A DNA stretch of 64,000 bases from Beroe ovata (Eukaryota > Ctenophora > Nuda > Beroida > Beroidae), in assembly GCA_946803715.1 (NCBI GenBank), contig CAMPET010000038.1, positions 86,720 to 150,719 on the forward strand, given 5' to 3'. Of the stretch, positions 59,680-64,000 are shown piece after piece. The translations under genes were made by a program, and so were the position numbers. Within the stretch, counting starts at the first letter, position 1, and the number at the start of each line of letters is the position of its first letter. Below the pieces are notes generated by a model. It saw only the letters and a program-made list of their open reading frames with translations. It did no database searches and had not been told where the DNA came from.

Positions 59680-60170
59680 CTTCTATAATGTGTGACTACG
59701 TACATGGCAGCGTACGACAAGCAAAATAATTTAAATCACAAAACACAAAAGACAAAACATGAATGAGCACAATAATTTATCTCTCTATTTCATCAGTGTA
59801 TATAAAACATGATTACGTAAATTGAACTCGTAAGACTCAAAGTTTATAACTACGAGAGCTAATCCAATTGAATGGAGCTTTTTCAACTAAAATAAAAGCT
59901 AAACACTACGTAAAACACTACGTAAAACTTTTCCTAACATAACTCGATAATCGTTGACCTATGCTATCATATTTACGAGTCAAAAGTTAAAAAGTTCCCT
60001 GCACAACGAAGTGCATCATTTCAAATGCAAAACATAGATAAATCCCCATATCAAAGCTTCGGAAGTTCAAACTGGCTAGAAGAATAAACTTGATGACGTT
60101 CTCAGGTGTTGGATGAGCAATTATCATGGAAAGCGGAATGATCCTAAAGTTAGTGATGTACTTATTTGAA
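59680..60170. other. Intergenic between RSPH3 and the VWA3A-like gene
   Basis: A/T-rich, probably RSPH3 upstream sequence and the VWA3A-like 3' end. No distinct feature. Confidence 0.5.
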
Positions 60171-61376
60171 CTATATACCAAAAGCGGAAACCTCACAGCT
60201 TGGATCTTTGCCAGGGATCATGAGTGTACCGTCTATTTTCAGATCCATAACCTGCGCCTCTCCCGAGTGCTCACCCAACAGATCACGGTATTTCTGACTA
60301 TTGCACATGAACTGCCGAGCTTTAGCAACTTCCTTGGCAAGTAGTCTGAGGTCATCCCCGGAGTATATAGGAATTTCTAGCGTCTTCTCCTCCTCACTCA
60401 AAAGTGAGGCAGGGAGATTGTTACTGAGGAGTTGATGAGTGATAACATTCCCCTCAAATCCCGTGACACAATTGTGATACCGTCCCTTCGTTTGCTTGCT
60501 CAACTTCTTCAGGAAGTCAATGGCGTCCTCATCGAGAGTATTGAGTGATATCGTGTGAATTTTCTGTTTACTCTCCATCCTGCTAACGTGACTGAGAACA
60601 GATCGGCAACTAGTATCAGGTTTACCGTCTGTAACAAGGTATGTTGCCCGAGCGTCACCATCTCCCAATGCCTCGGTCAGTGCCTCCATTGTACAGGTGT
60701 TGCCCCCTGCCATGATATTACCCAGAAATTCTGCTGCCGCCACACATGTCTCGTAGTCAGGCTCAACTACTGAATCTCGGAACTTGGTTACTACACTTGC
60801 AAACTGGACAAAGTTAAACTTGATCTTATTCGGTTTGAGGACCGTCCATAAGAGGGCACACAACTCCCTCTTCAATTCGTTGATAACCGTAATCATACTG
60901 CCACTGGTGTCTATACAAATTACAACTGCCTCTTCCAAAATCGTGCCGAATACCCGATGGGGACCTAGAAGAAGCCAATTCCACCTCTTCAGATATCGCG
61001 ATATCACGTGATCCAAGTTCTCCTCATACTGAACAAGTTCATGGTGATGAAGCTCCATATGCATCTTCTCTCCTCTGATCTTCACTTTTGGGAAAACGTC
61101 ACAATACCTTGCACCAATACGGTGCCCCGTGACTCGTATGTATTGGGACGCATGCTTGTGAGCTGACATCAGTTTTTCAAGGTGCAAACCCAGCGCTTTC
61201 AGTCCGTATCTTTTTAACCATTCCTTCGACGAGAACAGTTCCTCATCTTCTGGAATGTACTTAAGCTTTTTCTGTTTACCGCTCTTCGGACGACGCTCGG
61301 ATTCTTTTTTAGTCGTAGGTTCTTTCCGTACACCAGTAGCTGACTTACTTCTGACCCGTTCTACTTTGTTCGTCAT
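60171..61376 (-). CDS. VWA3A-like von Willebrand A-domain protein (401 aa, intronless)
   Basis: A single uninterrupted frame. A basic N-terminus (1-45) is followed by SSKEWLKRYGLKALGLHLEK (49-68), the segment that precedes VWA domains in VWA3A/VWA3B. The VWA domain (about 148-300) has a complete metal-binding site: DTSGS (D156, S158, S160), a threonine in GGNTCT (about 227-229) and D250 in VTDGKPDTS. KIHTISLNTLDEDAIDFLKK, GRYHNCV and GDDLRLLAKEVAKARQF follow VWA3A order. VWA3A is about 1,180 aa with more than one VWA region, so this is a stand-alone equivalent of one part. Either a short paralog or further exons exist beyond 60171; a weak donor (TGTGAG|GTTTCC) occurs near the end. VWA3A is reported in motile cilia, which fits the neighbours. 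The start is the first ATG of the frame. Confidence 0.85.
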   Translation of the reverse strand: MTNKVERVRSKSATGVRKEPTTKKESERRPKSGKQKKLKYIPEDEELFSSKEWLKRYGLKALGLHLEKLMSAHKHASQYIRVTGHRIGARYCDVFPKVKIRGEKMHMELHHHELVQYEENLDHVISRYLKRWNWLLLGPHRVFGTILEEAVVICIDTSGSMITVINELKRELCALLWTVLKPNKIKFNFVQFASVVTKFRDSVVEPDYETCVAAAEFLGNIMAGGNTCTMEALTEALGDGDARATYLVTDGKPDTSCRSVLSHVSRMESKQKIHTISLNTLDEDAIDFLKKLSKQTKGRYHNCVTGFEGNVITHQLLSNNLPASLLSEEEKTLEIPIYSGDDLRLLAKEVAKARQFMCNSQKYRDLLGEHSGEAQVMDLKIDGTLMIPGKDPSCEVSAFGI

Positions 61377-62935
61377 TTTGCATTTTAACTAATCCATACT
61401 GAGAAGATGAAAATGAATAGATTTTGACCCAGTTTCATTTTCAAAGAAAAGAAATAAGTTGCAACTAAGAACGGTGGAACTTGTTTGGTATCAAATCAAT
61501 GCTTTTAAGTGGAATCAGTGGAAACCACTATTAAGTATCACTCCTTCTCAAGATCGCAAACAAATGAAGGGAAAGAAATCATGCAGTTTGCAAATACACA
61601 AATCCAGTATGTCACGATGAAACTATTCGTATCGATAGAAAATATCAATCGATGGACTGAAAGCTTTTTATCCAGTGCCGAAATATTCACGAGTCGTAAA
61701 GTGGCTGAAACAGTTGATTCACCTAAATTGGGCGGGCGCGCGTTACGACGCTGATGTAAATCAAAGTTAAGAACGATAGCATCATTTAAATCATACATAT
61801 TTATAAATGCAGATTATGGATCAAATTTTAAGAATAATTATGAATCATGATATACACCTATCATGATGCATTTATTTTACATTCAACCGTGCCGCGCCGC
61901 GCAATTAGCTACACATAGTTCAATAGTTCACAAATTTAGAACAATGTCTATGTAACTCTTATTTCTTTGCACTGATAAACATAAAAATAAAAAGACTGCT
62001 CATGTGATCGTGATTTGATTTCGAGTGACAGCTTTATGAGATAAGTATTGAGTCAAAATATTTATTTATTTAAACTTATTGTTTAAAATCAGGCAGTTGT
62101 ATCCGGCAGTTGTATCCGTGCTGTTGTATCCGTGCTGTGAGCATTTTAGTCATTTATTAGTAGCAGGTTAGGTGGCAGTCATGCCAGAGCAGTAGAGCAC
62201 GGGGCTCTCCTTGTACATACTACATAAGTCTGAGGGCATGCTCTTCCTCAGTGGCACTGAGTGGATATCCTGAGGTCAACTCAGCCAACTCAAACGTCTT
62301 GTCTCTGCAGGCAGAGCCAACTGACACTGCCCTGAGGCTTCAAACAGGCAGGTAGGCAAGTAAAGCTCACCAGGCAATTGATTTGGTGATCAGCTGAAGA
62401 TGTCTGCATACTATATTCCCCCTTCTAGCTGAATCACAAGAGAAACTAATCCAGCTAAACAGTAATAGCTATATTCCCATTAAAAGAGTTTTGACTGGGC
62501 TCACTAGGCAAAGCCAAGCCCCAGGATGAATGCATGGGACATGCTATTTTTAAAGTCATTTGGAGTTGAGGTGTAAATGCAGGGTGGTTAATGGTTATGT
62601 CTTGATAGCAGTTGTTTTGTAAGGATATAGAAAAGGATTTCATCATGCCAGTTATTTGTACCGCAATTAGGCAATTTATTTGAGGCTGATTACAAGATGA
62701 GATAGGCTATTAGGCTGCTGTTTTCATTTGGGTGCATTGTGGAATGTTGTAGAAAAATTATTGTTTTCATTAGTTGTCTATTTTCAGTTGGTGTTATGAG
62801 AAAGGTGCTGTAATTGACTGATTTTGTTGTGGTTTATTGTTTGAATATTGAAACAAGAAACTGTTCTTGGTAACTCTATAAACTTGGTTACTCATTGATC
62901 CTGTTTGCATTGATTTTGATCTTCCTTACTCAGGA
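61377..62935. other. Intergenic, divergent promoter region
   Basis: Lies between the VWA3A-like gene (-) and WDR93 (+). It has short direct repeats around 62096-62140 (CAGTTGTATCCG and TGCTGTTGTATCCGTGCTGT). No X-box found by eye. WDR93 may have a 5' exon here, because TTACTCAG|GA directly precedes its first ATG. Confidence 0.45.
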
Positions 62936-64000
62936 ATGGGCATTTTGCGACCATTCTATGTAGACTCCCCATCTACCTGGGACGAGCAAGATGATGGCTT
63001 GGATTTCCCTGCAGACCCTGACCAGAGGATTGACAAGTTACCACAACCGTTCAGACTTGTTGATAAAATACTTGATATGATATTTGAAGATGCCTGGGCT
63101 AATATTGAAGCCAGGCATGCAGTCAAGGAAGAACAAGCAAGCTACAGAACACTTCCAAGTGTAAGAGGATAGTCTATAATGTTGATACATTCAAAACTCT
63201 CACAGTTAAATCGGGAATTTCATTCACTAACTTTCCTTTGCAGATGGAAGATGGTCAGAGCGTAACTCTCCCATATGATGTTTACCATATCACAAGTTCA
63301 CCCGACCATGAGATGCTCATTGCTGCTGGTGATGGTGGACTCCTTGCTTTCAGCTCTGACGATGTCACCAGACCAGTATTCAAATTTAACATTGAACAGT
63401 TAGTGAATTGCAAATATAGTTATGATGTTTTAATTCACTTCTTGGAATACTTCGTTCAGCATTCTCAGTGAAACTTTTTCTTACCATAATATCATATGAC
63501 CCGAAACTCGGGCAGACCGCAGGGGGAACCCAAAACGCAATCATCACTCGCATCCGTCGCATATACCAGTTCTGATGTAGGTGCTGGTTCCATTGTCAGC
63601 ATTCCTACGTCACAGTCATGCAGTGGTGTCAATCGTCACACAGGCCTGTTCTGACGTACTGGTGTCAGCGCATTCCATAGCAAGCATTCATACGTCACAG
63701 TCACGCAGTGGTGTCAGCTAGTTGTGACGAATGGGGCATCCAATCGTCACACAGGCCTGTTCTGACGTACTGGTGTCAGCTCATTCCTTAGCAAGCGTTC
63801 CTACGTCACAGCTACGCAGTGGTGTCAGCAAGTTGTGACGAAGGGTGCTCCATAGCTAGTATTCCAATGTCACAGTTGCTGACACCACTGCATATGCCTC
63901 ATTTCAGTGGGTATCTGAAGACAGCAGTTACCAATGGTGCCGATCCAGGAACATATATCATCGCTTCTCTGGACCCTGATGGTGTGTCCTTCACTGTTTC
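62936..64000 (+). CDS. WDR93: WDR93-like protein, 5' part (truncated by window end)
   Basis: Exons 62936-63160, 63244-63398 and 63908 onward to the window edge. Exons 1 and 2 join in phase 0 (donor AGT|GTAAGA). Exon 2 to 3 fits if GTTAGT at 63399 is the donor, with a codon split 2/1. DPDQRIDKLPQPFRLVDKIL near residue 28 matches the N-terminal signature I recall for WDR93 (D.R.DTLPQPFRMI.K). Next come the start of WD-type beta repeats (VYHITSSPDHEMLIAAGDGG) and PGTYIIASLDPDGVSF. WDR93 is a WD-repeat protein related to the central-apparatus protein FAP297 of motile cilia. The acceptor-like TTACTCAG before the ATG leaves open an upstream exon. Confidence 0.7.
63560..63890 (+). repeat. About 135-bp tandem repeat in a WDR93 intron
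   Basis: Two to three diverged units containing GTGGTGTCAGC, TTGTGACGAA, CAATCGTCACACAGGCCTGT, TCTGACGTACTGGTGTCAGC and TTCnTACGTCACAG. Each unit has several CGTCA half-sites. Confidence 0.85.

Noticed and set aside
1-64000. CRISPR arrays, bacterial operons, tRNA or rRNA genes
   Set aside because: Tandem repeats here have no spacer logic, the genes are spliced eukaryotic genes, and I saw no convincing tRNA or rRNA sequence by eye. A covariance-model scan could still find small RNA genes.

Overview
ORGANISM. The window is animal nuclear DNA. It holds multi-exon genes with canonical GT-AG introns, mostly about 75-300 bp, and clear orthologs of eukaryotic genes: RER1, SSRP1, a T-box factor of the Tbx1/15/18/20/22 type, IFT74, MLF, RSPH3, a VWA3A-like protein and WDR93. 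A T-box gene, axonemal genes, short introns, moderate GC and many mini- and microsatellites suggest an early-branching metazoan. A demosponge is my best guess (inference). Runs of N (1184, 10293, 22916-22945, 37357, 38032-38033, 45420-45888, 58729) show a scaffolded assembly. LAYOUT. 1-600: CGAT-rich low-complexity DNA. 3.05-4.3 kb: small unrecognised 4-exon gene (+). 4.7-6.2 kb: RER1 (-), with one GC-AG intron. 7.4-8.1 kb: decayed LINE reverse-transcriptase tails. 9.6-10.9 kb: diverged tandem duplication rich in CGCG. 11.1-13.6 kb: uninterrupted 824-aa ORF joining ankyrin repeats to a PINK1-like kinase (+). 13.8-18.2 kb: SSRP1 (+, 16 exons). 20.3-34.8 kb: T-box gene (-, 9 exons), far more spread out than its neighbours. 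35-48 kb: gene-poor, with a TA-flanked MITE, microsatellites, a compact E-box/X-box/CRE cluster, one unrecognised gene end near 43.5 kb, a 469-base gap and a CG-rich foldback repeat. 48.4-51.7 kb: IFT74 (+). 52.2-53.9 kb: MLF (+). 54.9-59.5 kb: RSPH3 (-), with an opposite-strand gene for a cysteine-rich membrane protein inside its third-exon-proximal intron. 60.2-61.4 kb: intronless VWA3A-like gene (-). 62.9 kb to the end: start of WDR93 (+), cut by the window edge. HOW THE GENES RELATE. SSRP1 (chromatin), RER1 (ER-Golgi retrieval) and MLF are housekeeping-type genes. The right-hand 16 kb concentrates cilium genes: IFT74 (IFT-B transport), RSPH3 (radial spoke), a VWA3A-like protein and WDR93 (central-apparatus-type). 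RSPH3 carries a near-ideal RFX X-box 88 bp upstream of its ATG. The T-box gene also has a perfect X-box within 50 bp of its proposed first exon, in a short divergent promoter. All gene models were joined by hand from splice sites, reading phase and family similarity. No alignment or expression data were available.
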